DNA from: Dipylidium caninum
Lineage: Eukaryota > Platyhelminthes > Cestoda > Cyclophyllidea > Dipylidiidae
Assembly (NCBI GenBank): GCA_017562135.1
Contig: QEYB01000255.1
Span: 186,001-250,000, forward strand
Reading direction: 5' to 3'
Length of the DNA: 64,000 nucleotides
In this document: positions 37,964-49,656 of the stretch, in pieces
Position numbering within the stretch: position 1 is the first letter of the stretch
How the letters are laid out: the number at the start of each line of letters is the position of its first letter
Notes under the pieces: model-generated
What the model was told of the DNA's origin: nothing
The model's database searches: none
What the model saw: only the letters and a program-made list of their open reading frames with translations
Made by a program: the position numbers and the translations under genes

Positions 37964-38627
37964 GCAGATAGCCATTGGCCTTCAGGCGCTACTTTTCTCT
38001 TAGCATTTATCAAATACTTGATTTTTGTTTTCCTATTACTTTTCTGACTGCACGGCGTCTGTGTGAGAGCTTAGCAAGTCACAAAGGACATATAGATATA
38101 TGGTATTAAATCTTGTTAAAAGGCACAAACCATATTCGGTACCGAAGGTAAAGTATTGTAATAAATGAAGGAAAATATATGGGAAAAATCAGAAATTGTC
38201 GCTCCGAGAACCTCAGAGGGAGATGGATGGAATGTTCGACACGCAAAACGTGAAAATCCTTGCGGATTAGTAGCGCGCGACTGTTTGGTGTTTACATAAA
38301 GGGGGTAATTCTAAAATTGATACGTGAGAGAGGTCATAGTAACGTATGGCATTAGTACGCCCGTGTAAATGAACTTCGATCGTCTAGTGAGAAAGTGGTT
38401 GGTGACCGCATTACGTCACACTCAAGAGATGCAAAAGGAGAAGCTCCTGTGATGAAGAGCTTTACCCTGGGCGTAAATACGCCATTTAAGCTACGATTCT
38501 TTGACAGAAAGGGAGGCCCCGCGGCCTTTTAATGTCAGCCTAATTCGGAAAATTCTGGATAGGCCCCTGAAGCCACTTTAGGTGGGACTTGATAAAGTAG
38601 TCTGAAGGCCTACCAAAGACGATGGCG

Positions 38628-39335
38628 TCAACAGCTGCCAGAGCAGCCACTCTGATTCTGGCGAGGCGGAGCGCGATGGAGGTAATTCGCACCAGCACTG
38701 GAAGCGGGCAGGAACATATCTGTGGAGTGTGTAACTTTCGCACCCTCCAGGGCTGTACGTGCAGCCGAGTAGAAAGCCTCTTGAATATTCTCGCCCGATT
38801 TAGCGGAAGTCTCAATAAAGCCATGAACCCCATTGTCCTTTGCGAATTGGCGCGCCTCTTCCTCATTTACCTATAGAGGAGAAAAAATTCAGCGACACAA
38901 TAGTTGATTTAGGAGCCCATCTGGCTAGCAAAAGTGGTTAACCTCTCGGTGTTCAGCAGCAAGATCTGATTTGTTGCCCACAAGAATGATTGCCAGCTCG
39001 GGTTTCGCAAGTTCACGCACGCTCGATATCCAATCGGCGACGCGATTGAACGATTCACGGCATGAAATATCATATACGACAAGAGCGCCAGCAGCTCCTC
39101 GGTAATAAGATCGTGTGACGCATTGGAACCGCTCCTGACCGGCCGTATCCCAAATCTGTAGCTTAAGGGACTCTCCACCTATTTGAATTATTTTTGTCCC
39201 GAACTCGACCCCTATAGTGTGAAGCATATCTTCTTTGAAGGTGTCTTCGATGAAACGTCTTAATATGCAAGTTTTTCCCGTCGAAGCATTGCCGATAATG
39301 AGAAACTTAAGTAGGTAGTCGTAGGAATCGACCAT
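38628..39335 (-). CDS. Rab4: Rab4 small GTPase
   Basis: Rab4 controls fast recycling from early endosomes to the plasma membrane. Two exons, 39335-38943 and 38870-38628, flank a 72-nt GT-AG intron and give 211 residues, close to human Rab4. Visible motifs: start [17 protein letters not shown]-loop GNASTGKT, switch [32 protein letters not shown], the NKSD base-recognition motif and ETSAKSGEN. The combination of the [13 protein letters not shown] start and [16 protein letters not shown] favours Rab4 over Rab14 or Rab2. An in-frame ATG 13 codons upstream (39374) exists, but the family start is the inner one. The C-terminus is CSGSC, with a single terminal cysteine instead of the CGC or CC usual for this family. 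Confidence 0.95.
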
Positions 39336-39374
39336 CGGTAACCTATGGCTCCTTACCAAATGCAGCAGCACCAT

Positions 39375-41020
39375 TGCTATCGGTGGTAGTTGCGTGAGCA
39401 GTTTTGGTATATTCTAGTATTTCGGCACCTTCCGTTTAAATTCGTGTATGAATATCAAAATTTAGAAGTGAGAAAATGGATACGGGCGCAGATGAGACGA
39501 TGCGCACTGTTCAGGCATGTCAATCAGTGGTTATGATTTTCTTTGACTGCGCCTTCAAGCCAGATAATTTATAGCAAACTTGATGTCGTGTAAAGTTCAT
39601 GTCGGAACCCTAAAGCTTTCTTCATATATACGCACAATCTCTTCTTAGACGGAATAGGAGTCACTGCCAACTGCCTCGTAGCAGCTTGAAGAAGCAATTT
39701 TGCGTATTACCAACGTCCGTCGACATTTGATTCTCCTTACGCGAATTGAAACAACAGTAGTATCAGCACACGTCAATAACGGTTACAATATTAAACTTAA
39801 GGTACCGATAGTGGTTGTGCAAATTTGTATTATTTGAAGAAGTCAGTCATTAATGTTCTCTAATAAGGCTGTAATATTTTGAACTGCGAGTAAATCACCA
39901 TTCAACAATGTTATATAATGATTCGTTAAGTTGGGATAATTCATTACCTGGCTATTAAGGATAACAGTATCAAAGGAAAATTTCAGATGGTCCGGAAGGC
40001 CACAGACGCTCGCGGAAAAAGCCGCCTGCTACAAGCATTACAGATTTAAACGTCGTTGCCTATTAAAACAAATGCCAAAACATCATGACGCCCCTTATTC
40101 TTCAAATGTCTCTTTTGGGGCTCATATCTGTCACTCGCTCAAAGGTGGTACGTGTACCTTACAATCATCAGGCTTTGTGACCCGAAATCGGGATAAAATC
40201 AACTCCATACAAGCATTACTGATTGCTCTGTCTATTTTTTTTGTGCCACGTGCAGTCCAATTGCCGGAGGATGAAGTCCCCTTTTGGAGAATAGGAGATA
40301 CTTTGCAACAAGCACACTACGGATGCCATCACCCTTTTGTAACCTCTTACCCATAAGCGCTATGCAACCATCCCAAATTGCCATGTTGGCTGACCATTTG
40401 CCATGGGGCAAGCATCTTCTGTCGAAATTTGTAGTCAGAAAGTGAAGTCTTAAACGGTATGAGTATGGGAGAGTTCTTGGATGTGAAATTTGCTGGAAAA
40501 TGGCTCCTGACAAGACATTGCTGGGTGTGATTTACGGTAAGTTTAATTTATTACGCAAAAAATGGCTCCTTCAATAATGTGTTGAGTGTCACGCCACTTT
40601 TTAGAGATATATAATAATTAATTTCATTAATGGTGTTATTTACGATTACCGTCGTTGACCTACAAACTTTCCTTATGATTACATCTCACATCCACGTGTA
40701 TGAACATTAGGTATTTCCTAAAAATTTATGTTAGAATATTGTCAGTCACTTTTAAGGCCTAATTGAGCGTATCAGAAGCAAATAGTCATATATTAAGAAA
40801 CATGCTGTAAAAACGTGGGATCGTCTCCCAACACGATTGAACGTTTTCGACTAAATGTCTTCTCGGTTGTGCGAGAGACTTGCACAAGTCCAGGAAAGAC
40901 TGGTTACATACTTTACTCGTGTTAGCATGGTACGGTCACAGTATAGAAAGTGTAAGATATATATATACATACAACAAACGTCAGCGAATGATTGTGACAA
41001 GAAGAGGTTGGACGTCAAAA
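39375..41020. other. Intergenic between Rab4 and ETS gene, nothing recognised
   Basis: AT-rich. Short open frames at 40072-40356 and 40232-40513 lie on opposite strands, lack splice support and look like chance. A minus-strand AATAAA (TTTATT on plus) lies near 40547 and could end the ETS transcript. Confidence 0.45.
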
Positions 41021-43204
41021 TCAGGACCCGGGAGTGGATTCACCTTCCACCAAGTGCTGTCGTTTGGACCATGCAACAAAGGGCATAGAAAACTGGAAAT
41101 GCAACTGTTTGCGAGCCTTCCGCAGCACGCACTCCTTGTAGTAGAATCTACAAAACCGAGGATTTATTCTTGATATCATTAATTTTATTTTATATATATC
41201 GACAAGCACAGTTCGCCTATATTCATGCAAAAGGTATTGCTCTTTTTGAGAGTTTGTTTAATGTTGTAGCCAAGTGCCAAAAGAGGTATTTTCATGGTGT
41301 CAATTTGCATAAGTACAACAAACTTGTTACCTCCGTTTCTTTGGTCGGAAAATTAGGTTAGCAACAACCAAGGCATCTTACCGGAGAAATAGTGCCTGAA
41401 GAGATAAAATCTCTTCCACTTTCATGTTTTTCGAAACCTATGGCCGAGCTCCAGATGGCGTTTGAAGCCTATCTGCTGTCCACACAACAAATAACTAAAC
41501 TGAGTCAACACGCAATAACAATGTCATTATAAATATGCGTAGTAGAACAGAGTAATTGTTGAATAAGTAAATTGTTGCTGTTCATAGGAAAGGGGAGCGG
41601 CCCGGAGGGTGGACCGTCCGGTTTTAAACGAGACAATATTCATGTTTGGCGGGTGTTTCGTGTCATCTATAGCAGGGAAATAACTATAAGGTTCGTCAGA
41701 CGCGGAAAGTGTAAGCTCTCACCGCATAGCACGAGCCATCTTCTCGTAGTCCATTCTCGCGTTCCCGCGGTAGAGGCCCCACTCTCTCGCCGCCTTTTGT
41801 GTGTCCGTCACTCGGAATACACCGACTGACCGGTCAACCCACTTGAAGGCTGACATCGTTCCCTTAACCGGCCTCGAGTCCAGGGAACGCAGTATAAATT
41901 CCCACAGTTCTAACTGCCTTCTGCTTCGTCCAACATCGCTGCCGCCGACCTTGCAACTGTCAATGTCCCTCGCGCTGAGACGTTGGTGCACAGAACCAGA
42001 TCGTTGAGGCCACCAGGGCTCTGCGTAATTGACTGTCAGTGGCTGGCAATGCCTTGGAACCGGAGAGGGTGTAGGTGGAAGTGGAGAGGACGGCGTGTTT
42101 TTCCTTTTAGGAGGTCGATAACTATCTTCTCCAATATCGTCATCGAGGTCCGAGATGCTCAGATCCTCTACCACTTCCATGCGTCCTGCAATAAACATGC
42201 GGCAGCGGTTCCGCTGGCGGGAATTTTCCCGAATGTCCTGTTCCTCGTTTTCTGAACCGGTCTCTGTGCTTTCTGAGTCCGTCAAGGTACTGAACGTCGG
42301 ACTGGATTCTTTGGAACTTGGGGCCTTTTTTCGTCGGCGTCGCCGTCGCTTCCGTTGGTGCGGAAGATGAGATGTGGTAGAAACTGACTTGTGCGCTTGA
42401 TTGAAAAGGTTGTTCACATCTTCCGTTACGGAAACTACAAAAATGAATCTACTAAGTATTCCCCACATAATATACTCCTCTCATAAACTTTCACGAATGA
42501 CCTTGTTTCTTATCCGACTATGAGTTTTAAACACTGTTTTAACGAAATAACACACAATTAAGGTTTCTAAAATCTGTCTTGATGTTACCACTAAAATGGG
42601 TTGCCAATGGCAACCAAGCCAGTAACATATGATAAAAGGACTATGTGCACTTTGCCCGTGATTTAGCATTCATGGCAGTACCTGGCAGCTCCAATGCGGC
42701 TGTCCAAGCATTGTCAGCGCTGGCTAATTGTTCCTCCAGCCCATGAGACGTGGAATTGGCCTCAGTCTCATCAAAACCCTGTAGTAGGTCGGCACTTAGG
42801 ATTGTGGCTTTCTTCGCCTCGTTGTGGTCCGGAAGGGCCAGTGGCGTTGGCGACGGTGCCGATCGTGGATGAGGCTCCTGCGGGACACTTCCATGCCAGA
42901 GATCGATCACAGCATCCCCTACCTCGTAGTTCCTTCTGTCGCAAGTACTTGGAATAAGGCCTTCTTCTAATTCATTTTTCCACGGCGAAAGAGGAGGAGT
43001 TGAACCGGACGGAGGATTAGACACCCCTTGGAGGAAGGAATCCAAACTGCTTGTCGATTTGGTTGACCCGGGTGAAGTGGGTTTGAGTTCACAAAAGGGT
43101 GCGGCCAAGAAGTTCGAAGAATCCGTCCAAAAGGAGTCAATAAAAGTGTCCATCCCCGCGGAAGCGAAGCCGTCTCCACTCAGGTTGAAGCTGATTTCGG
43201 TCAT
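41021..43204 (-). CDS. ETS-domain transcription factor
   Basis: Sequence-specific nuclear DNA-binding protein. Exons 43204-42682, 42434-41723 and 41147-41021 join in phase to 453 residues. The ETS domain lies at the C-terminus, from about residue 355: LWEFILRSLDSRP, FKWVDRSVGVFRV, AAREWGLYRGNARMDYEKM, ARAMR, then, across the last intron, FYYKECVLRKARKQLHFQF. This keeps the winged-helix core: LWEFIL, W in the second helix, YEKMARAMR recognition helix and YYK. Residues 1-174 are acidic and Ser/Pro-rich. The middle holds a basic run (RKRRRRRRKK), a likely nuclear localisation signal, next to Ser/Glu-rich sequence. The domain shares features with ELF/ESE, PDEF and SPI factors. Without alignment I cannot name the subfamily. 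No SAM/Pointed domain was seen in these exons. Confidence 0.92.
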
Positions 43205-46200
43205 CTCACGAGCCGCGAGGAGGGCCTCTGTGAACTGTCAAAGACGCAGTCGTCAGGTGACTCACAGGCTGCCAGGCGAGGCGTCTATTGGTGGCGTGTG
43301 TTTGTCGAATGGCTCTGAAAAAGTGCATTTGCATGCACGTTCCTGCTCACGAGCCGACGAGACCAACTCGTATGTTAATCCAACGACATCCGATTCAGAA
43401 GAAATGCTTCCGCAGTCTTATCAAGGTGGCTTTATCAAGAAAATTTACCTAACTGGCGTTTGAAGGGCGTTTTTTGCGGTTAACGAACTGCGGAGCATTT
43501 TACGATGACAATCTGGAAAAAACATTGCCTCCCTACTTTTGGGGGTACACCTTCAACTAATGTGCTGTGGAGATATACCACTTTCAATAGTTAAAGGACA
43601 CTGTTACTAAGTCAGTGTTTTCCAGGAAATTTGTCAATTGACAGTGGAAATGTAGCGGATTACGGAGCAGTTGGACGTGGAAAGTCGGCCGCAATTTTAC
43701 CGCGTCGGGCGTATGGGTCTGCTGGCCTGTGAGGGAGGCGACCACTTATCCCTTGCGTCCCCATGGGAAAAGTGAAGCGAAGAGCTGGTTTCAACATAAC
43801 TAAGACGTGGTTCCATCCACTCTTACGTTCTCGGCGTTTGTCTACCGATTTAAATTAATTGTGCCGCCTTTGCAAATGCAGCCACACATTTTTCAACTTG
43901 CATGTTTTCAACTCGTTGTGAGCCGGCCAATTAATCGACGTGAGCATTTACATGGAGCTCTGGCGGCAAGGCAGGTGGGCTGCGGAGTGAACCCAAGAGG
44001 CGAACGTTGCCTCGTGCTCAGAGGCCCGATTTGCAGACCAGGACGTCATTTCAGGCCCAGAAAGCCTACTTCACCCATAAACCTCGGTCACATTCACTTC
44101 GCACGATCGCACACACACACCAGGCTCTTTTATCAGTATGAGGTTGTGGTGGTGAGTCGGAGAGATGCAAAGGTTAGCGGCGCCATATTCGCCATCTTTT
44201 GGTTCCCATGGCTATTCTGAGAAAAGTGGGAACCGGTGGATTTTCACATTTAATGGGTATTTTAGGACGCAAACCACACAACGAAACAGTCGTATTGTCT
44301 TCGCGGTATGTTAAATTCCACCCGTGAAGTTTCACTTGTCGAAAATGGGTAAATTCAGAGATTCCAATACATCTCTTCATCGTTTTTCACGAGGCCTTTC
44401 GACTTCATAGTAATTTCACTTGATTGCGGTCGTGAGGGAACAGATCACCCAAGTCAAGAACCGCTGGACGCTGGAATAATCACATTCGGAATAGCTGACA
44501 CTAGAGTGTCTCAAGTATTTGACAACACCCTAAATTGTGGAAGAGTGTTTACACTGATGAATAATTCCTTCTACCGCTTAGGCGACAAGATTAGATGCGG
44601 CGGACTATGGACCTTTATGAAGTGCCGACACCACCTCCCTGGAGCAGAGAGTCGAGAAAGTCAACCGTTAAGGTCCTCGCATGGTGCCGGTTCTTTAAAC
44701 AGTGGGTTGAGAAGTGATACGGAAGTTCCCATAGTTACGTCGAGGCGGAATAGCATGCAAGCCATTCAAGGCGAATCTACAGACTACATGTGAATTGTGT
44801 TGCGTCAAACTCCTCACGACCTCAAGAACAGCGCTGATCACACAACCTGCTCAGGAATTTGCAAGTGTTGCAGTTTTGTCCGCTTGTGACTCCTATGTGC
44901 CAGAGCTTGGTTGCATTTTTATAAGAATTCTGCGTTGCGACTGTTCTGACACCGCCGCTAAGTTATATCCTCGTGTTGACCAAAGTGAAAGGTGTTATAA
45001 GGCAATGTTGTGAATCAAAATTATGAGAGAATGGCACAACCGGAGTGCGAAATGAACGGCACTCATTTGGTTTCGTCCAAAATGACCACCGGGCTGACAC
45101 TCAGCCTGCATCACTCTTTGGAGTCGCGTGTAACTTGCCTCGCGACCCCTCGTCGACGCCTCAGCGGACGCGTGGATCGCCTACGCTTCCGCATCCCCGT
45201 GAAGCACCAAGTAAACAGCACTTTAGATTTACATGAAGTCAAGTTCAACTGAAAGGTGGGGAGGCATACTCTCTCTCACTCTCTCTGGAGTGAATAAAAG
45301 GCTCGTGTTGCAAATGTAGGTTGACTCAAAGAAGTTTTGGATGAAGGCGAAGAAGGATATCCCTCGTACATGCAAACATTAGCAGGGGAGGACACTTTCG
45401 TGTGGACTCTTCTACGTTGGCCAGGCATGATTGACTGAACGAACGCATGTGGGCACGTGTACATGACTGAATGTGTGCATTTAGATAAGGTGGCAACAGC
45501 GAGCAAACGTGAGCCTACTGAGGATGGTGGTGTGGACACGCCACCAAGTGCCGTGGCCATAGGAAGTCACGGAAGGCAAACAAACCATCCCAAAGTCTAG
45601 CCGAGAAGCGTGCTATTGTGGCATTGACGCTAAAAGTGAAACTCTATAAATATTTCCAATGAGAGTAATTCTAAGACGTATACGAAATAATAACCACTAA
45701 GTTAAATTGCGCTATGTTGAGCCCAAAGTTAGGCTGACAGTCGCAGTTTCTCCAACATTATTCCGGTGGAATTGGGAAGTTTTAGAATTGCAAAAAGAAA
45801 AGCTCAAAAGCAGCCCTCCAGCGGTGCAGCACGGTGGTTTGCCCTTCGCCTCGCTCCGTACCAAGGTATATTCATAAACTGTTACTTCAGAATAGGGTTT
45901 GTGAGATAAACTTATTGTTACAACTGTTCTTTTCGGGTGTACGTCTTGGAAGCATCCTGTGCACTGCCATTTGCAGTCTGCCCAAAGGCCAGGAGGGGAA
46001 CCACGTCACCCTCACCATTGGCCACAAAGTGCCGCTGAATAACTCCCCGATTTAATTAGAAGTGGCACTTACGATGTATGTCCATGACATTGGAGGTACC
46101 ACTAAGTGTTAAAGTGAGTTATTTTAGACAATTTCATGTAAGAAATCATGTGAAGTATCACCTCCCCACATCGAGGTGGCGCAAGACAATGCAAATAAAG

Positions 46201-46987
46201 ACACGAAACACTTCATGTCGGCCATTTATGCTCGTCTGACGTAAACATCATTGAAAAGAATAGGGCCTTGGACGAGTCATCGTAAATAACCCAAGAGTGT
46301 GGTTAATGGTTGCATGAATTGTGCTTCAAGTGAAAAATATGATTGCAAAAAGTCATTTTAGAGAGTTGCTTTATACATGTGCCGCTTGGTAAAGGAACTT
46401 TTATATCGAATTTCGTGCGTAATTTAAGGAAATTAGAAGCAACCAAAAAACGGAGAAATGGGGAATTTTAATTCAATGGAATCAACTCATTTAAAAAATG
46501 AGTAGAATTAGAAAGTGGTCATTAAAAACCAGGAATTAACTGATCGGGCTGAGTGACTCACATCGCGCATGCAGGTGGTGACCTCCGGGGCGGGGTTAAC
46601 CTGTTTAAATACTTCCAGCCTCTCTCCCCTTCCCCCCCCCCTTTCCCCTCTATCTCTCTGTCTCTCTCTTCGTCTCAGATCACACGACTGAACATGGCGC
46701 AGTTGAACCAATTCAAGAACCATCACGTCATCCCATTAGTCTAACTATTCAAGTGATTTACATCGACATTTGAATTAAGGAGGCCTGAGTAGAACCACAG
46801 GGTACACTATGAAAAGGTATCTCCGAAGAGATTTTTATCACGCAAGCGGAAAGGCTGCAAGTACTCACTTGTTTGGGCTTCCTTCCTTTGCTCGAGGATA
46901 GACAAATTAACCGCGGCTATGCGGGCTGTGATACAGAAGGATTAGACCTCAGCACAGCACGTTGCCGTGTGCGATTCGAGGCAGTAG
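43205..46987. other. ETS gene 5' flank, no gene recognised
   Basis: Mixed composition with many short frames on both strands, none supported by splice sites or family matches. Plus-strand frames at 43059-43463 (antisense to the first ETS exon) and 44506-44793 look like chance. A C-rich then CT-rich stretch occupies about 46618-46672, with ten consecutive C at 46632-46641. Confidence 0.4.
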
Positions 46988-47058
46988 CCAATTGCATCTG
47001 GGAGGTGAGTGGCTGTGCTCTAATTGGTTCGCGGTGGCCTCTGCGTCCTCGTGATTGG
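46988..47058. promoter_or_regulatory. Cluster of three CCAAT boxes, candidate promoter
   Basis: CCAAT on the plus strand at 46988-46992 and on the minus strand (ATTGG) at 47023-47027 and 47054-47058. The spacings are 35 and 31 bp, about three helical turns, as in NF-Y-dependent promoters. The surrounding 150 bp are more GC-rich than the flanks. Two of the three boxes point to the minus strand, so this could be a distal promoter of the ETS gene, 3.8 kb from its ATG, or of an unidentified transcript. Confidence 0.4.
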
Positions 47059-49144
47059 TCTGTTAGCGCACAGCGTTGACATTGCCTGGCTACTTTGAGC
47101 AAGAATAAGAAGTTCTCTTCGCCTCTGTCAGGGCCACTAAAGTTTGCTATAGCCTCCCCTGACTCATAGTAGAGGGCGTGGTCATTCCCAGTGGTTGTCC
47201 TAACAACAGCAGACGGAGACCTGAATTGAACACGCAGCGATAGCACTTAGGGGAGTAAAATGAGATCATGTATCAAAATGCGCGACTAATAGTGGTCGAT
47301 GATCGGCATAAACCACTTCAGCTTAATACTCTCAACAATTCGTGGTCTAACCTAAACGTCCTCCTTGTCGAAGTCTACGATAAATGCTGAACTACACCAC
47401 TGAGAAAGATTTGCACACTACGTAATTCCCACTTTTTCATCATGATTATCAGATGAAATAATACGTATAACTAATTGATACTACAAATGTAGATCAATTT
47501 TGGCTGCTTTGTTAACAGTATAGTTTCAAATGCCCTCTGAGGTTAAACCAAATTGACGAATGCCTCCGTGATATCAACCATCGTATCCCGGGAACTTGAA
47601 ATACCCTTGGTAAAAATTTAAAACTATAATAGTCCATTTCAACCAGTATGTCATTTCATTCACTGGCCGTTCCGTGGCACAATCGAGGTATATTCGAGAG
47701 CGAAAGCGCGTTGCTGAATATTACAGAACAAAGAATCATTGCCCCCCTCCCTTTATACTCACTTATTCATTTCCTTAGCTGTCAATTTTCGGACGCAGCA
47801 GCATGTCCAAGAAAAACTTTGTGGTTTTATCAGCCTCCTTAATTCTATGCTTATTTAATTGTTGAATTACCCTCTCTTTCCTACTGTTAAAGCCCTACGC
47901 CAAATAATCTTTTTCTCTTACCAACATTATGAAACGCCGTCGAGAAGACAAGTAATGCGACGGGGTACTGGCTCGAAAAGACTGCGTTATATTGCGTGGA
48001 TCGTACGACGGTTACCATGGGGAGACATTTGTACGCACGAACAGCAAGCATTTTGTATTCTGCATTATAAAACCCTCCCTCCAACCCTCCTCCCCGCCAC
48101 TTCCCGTCTTACTGGTACGGTAACCTCTCGCGCGTAATAGTCACACCCAAGCAATGGGTGATTCAGTTTGTACCTGAGTAAGGAAACGACGAAGAGAGTG
48201 AGGGTGAGTGGGCCACGGACAAGGGTGCGGTTGATGTCCCTTGGCAGTGTGTGCCAACTCTGTATTTGGTTGCCATTCTTTCCCCCGAGCTATTGTTGGA
48301 ACTTCGGATCTGAATTGGGATAAATTAAACGCGATTTTACTCCAGTTGTCCAGAGAATTGCGGGGGAAGGGTAAATTATGGGAGAAAAAGTGAGACGATC
48401 CTTTGAGTTTCGACCTCGTGGGCCCTTAGGATTTTAGAAATTTCTTCATCCAATGAGTTGGCGTGCTTTGGCTCACACTAAAATATATCAGGGTAAAAAG
48501 GAATTATTTAGTGGAACACAAAAAGACTTTCAGTCTTTGTCGTAAAAATACGTACAAAATGCCAGAGGAAAAGTAGTCGTTTGACGACTAAGCGCTAGCA
48601 CGGTAAGATGATAGGATTAGCACTTTCTAAACTGATCTTCCTTCGGGTAGGTGGTTCTAAGTGGCATAGGCATGCTCCGGTGTCAACATCCTCGCAGACT
48701 CCTCCGAGCCACCCTGCGGCCCGTTGGTCGCAGCGCAGACATGCGAGACGCGACGGACAAAGGGGCGTGTTGAGGGTTGAACCCCTTCCGCCAGGCAAGG
48801 AAAACCGTGGGCGGTGCGACGAAGGGCTGTGTCTGCGAAGACCCTGACAAATTCGTTCGACAAACAAGCGTCACTACGACTAAAAATGCCCTTCGAGACG
48901 TGGCAATCAACGTCAGATACATCCGATGTGTATCGGGATAGGCAAGGAGTAAGAGATTTTGGAGTAGCATAGTCTCCTTTTTCACCACTCGAATACCATG
49001 AGCCCTTTGACAGCAAAAAATGAAGTTAAAATTCGCCTCTATAGGGATTTCGAGCAGGATCTTTGCACAAAAGTGACTTTGGCATTTTGATTTCGCCTTC
49101 CTCTTAAAAAGAAACGTTTCCTCTGATGTTATTAAGGTAAATGG
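47059..49144. other. Intergenic, no gene assigned
   Basis: Overlapping open frames on both strands at 48595-49016 are long for the region, but competing frames are equally open and none shows family motifs or clean splice sites. The stretch around 48640-48860 is GC-rich. Confidence 0.35.
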
Positions 49145-49516
49145 TTACGGATTCAAGGAACAAAGGCGCAATAGAAACGTAACATTTACGTGGTCTGAAC
49201 TCATGGCACTCGCGTTCCCTGGCACAATTGTGGCGAATGTAACTGCGGTGGACGGTACGGAGGCAGGAAACTCTTGCAAAATACTGCGAAATACCACTTT
49301 AAAATTTTGTTCACTCGCCAAACTATTCTCGTGGGAGGGATAACTACAGAGTGGGCTGACATGTAAAGGGCAATTATTTGACAATATTTTACAAAGACAG
49401 TGGATAAATGTCACTATCCGTCTAAATTCTGCAGACGGAAATTGAGAGAGATAAGACACGAAGTACTCATGAAGAAGCACTACTGGTGAACATTGGATCT
49501 GACAACAGGAAGGTGC
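49145..49516 (-). CDS. Candidate 3' exon or 3' UTR open frame downstream of the four-exon gene
   Basis: A minus-strand frame opens right after a good acceptor (cctgttgtcag) at 49517. It runs about 124 codons to a stop (LCSLNP), with protein-like text such as SPVVLLHEYFVSYLSQFPSA and RRIVTFIHCLCKILSNN. A strong GTAAGA donor at about 49649 could splice the preceding exon to it. In that case the preceding exon must be read in a second frame (see 49657-51810). No family was recognised. It may be the true C-terminus of that gene, or untranslated. Confidence 0.35.
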   Translation of the reverse strand, partial: APSCCQIQCSPVVLLHEYFVSYLSQFPSAEFRRIVTFIHCLCKILSNNCPLHVSPLCSYPSHENSLASEQNFKVVFRSILQEFPASVPSTAVTFATIVPGNASAMSSDHVNVTFLLRLCSLNP

Positions 49517-49656
49517 TCGACGCTGTTTGCCGGTTTTCTGAGGACCGCACACATAAAGAGCGAGGCACGCAGAGTGGTGTTGTTCGAGAAAGGTTTTATC
49601 ATGGACCGGTAATCTTATGTGGTATTTACTATAGCATTCTTACCTTTTGACGCGTC

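Noticed and set aside
43059..43463. 134-codon plus-strand frame
   Set aside because: Lies antisense to the first ETS exon and has no independent support.
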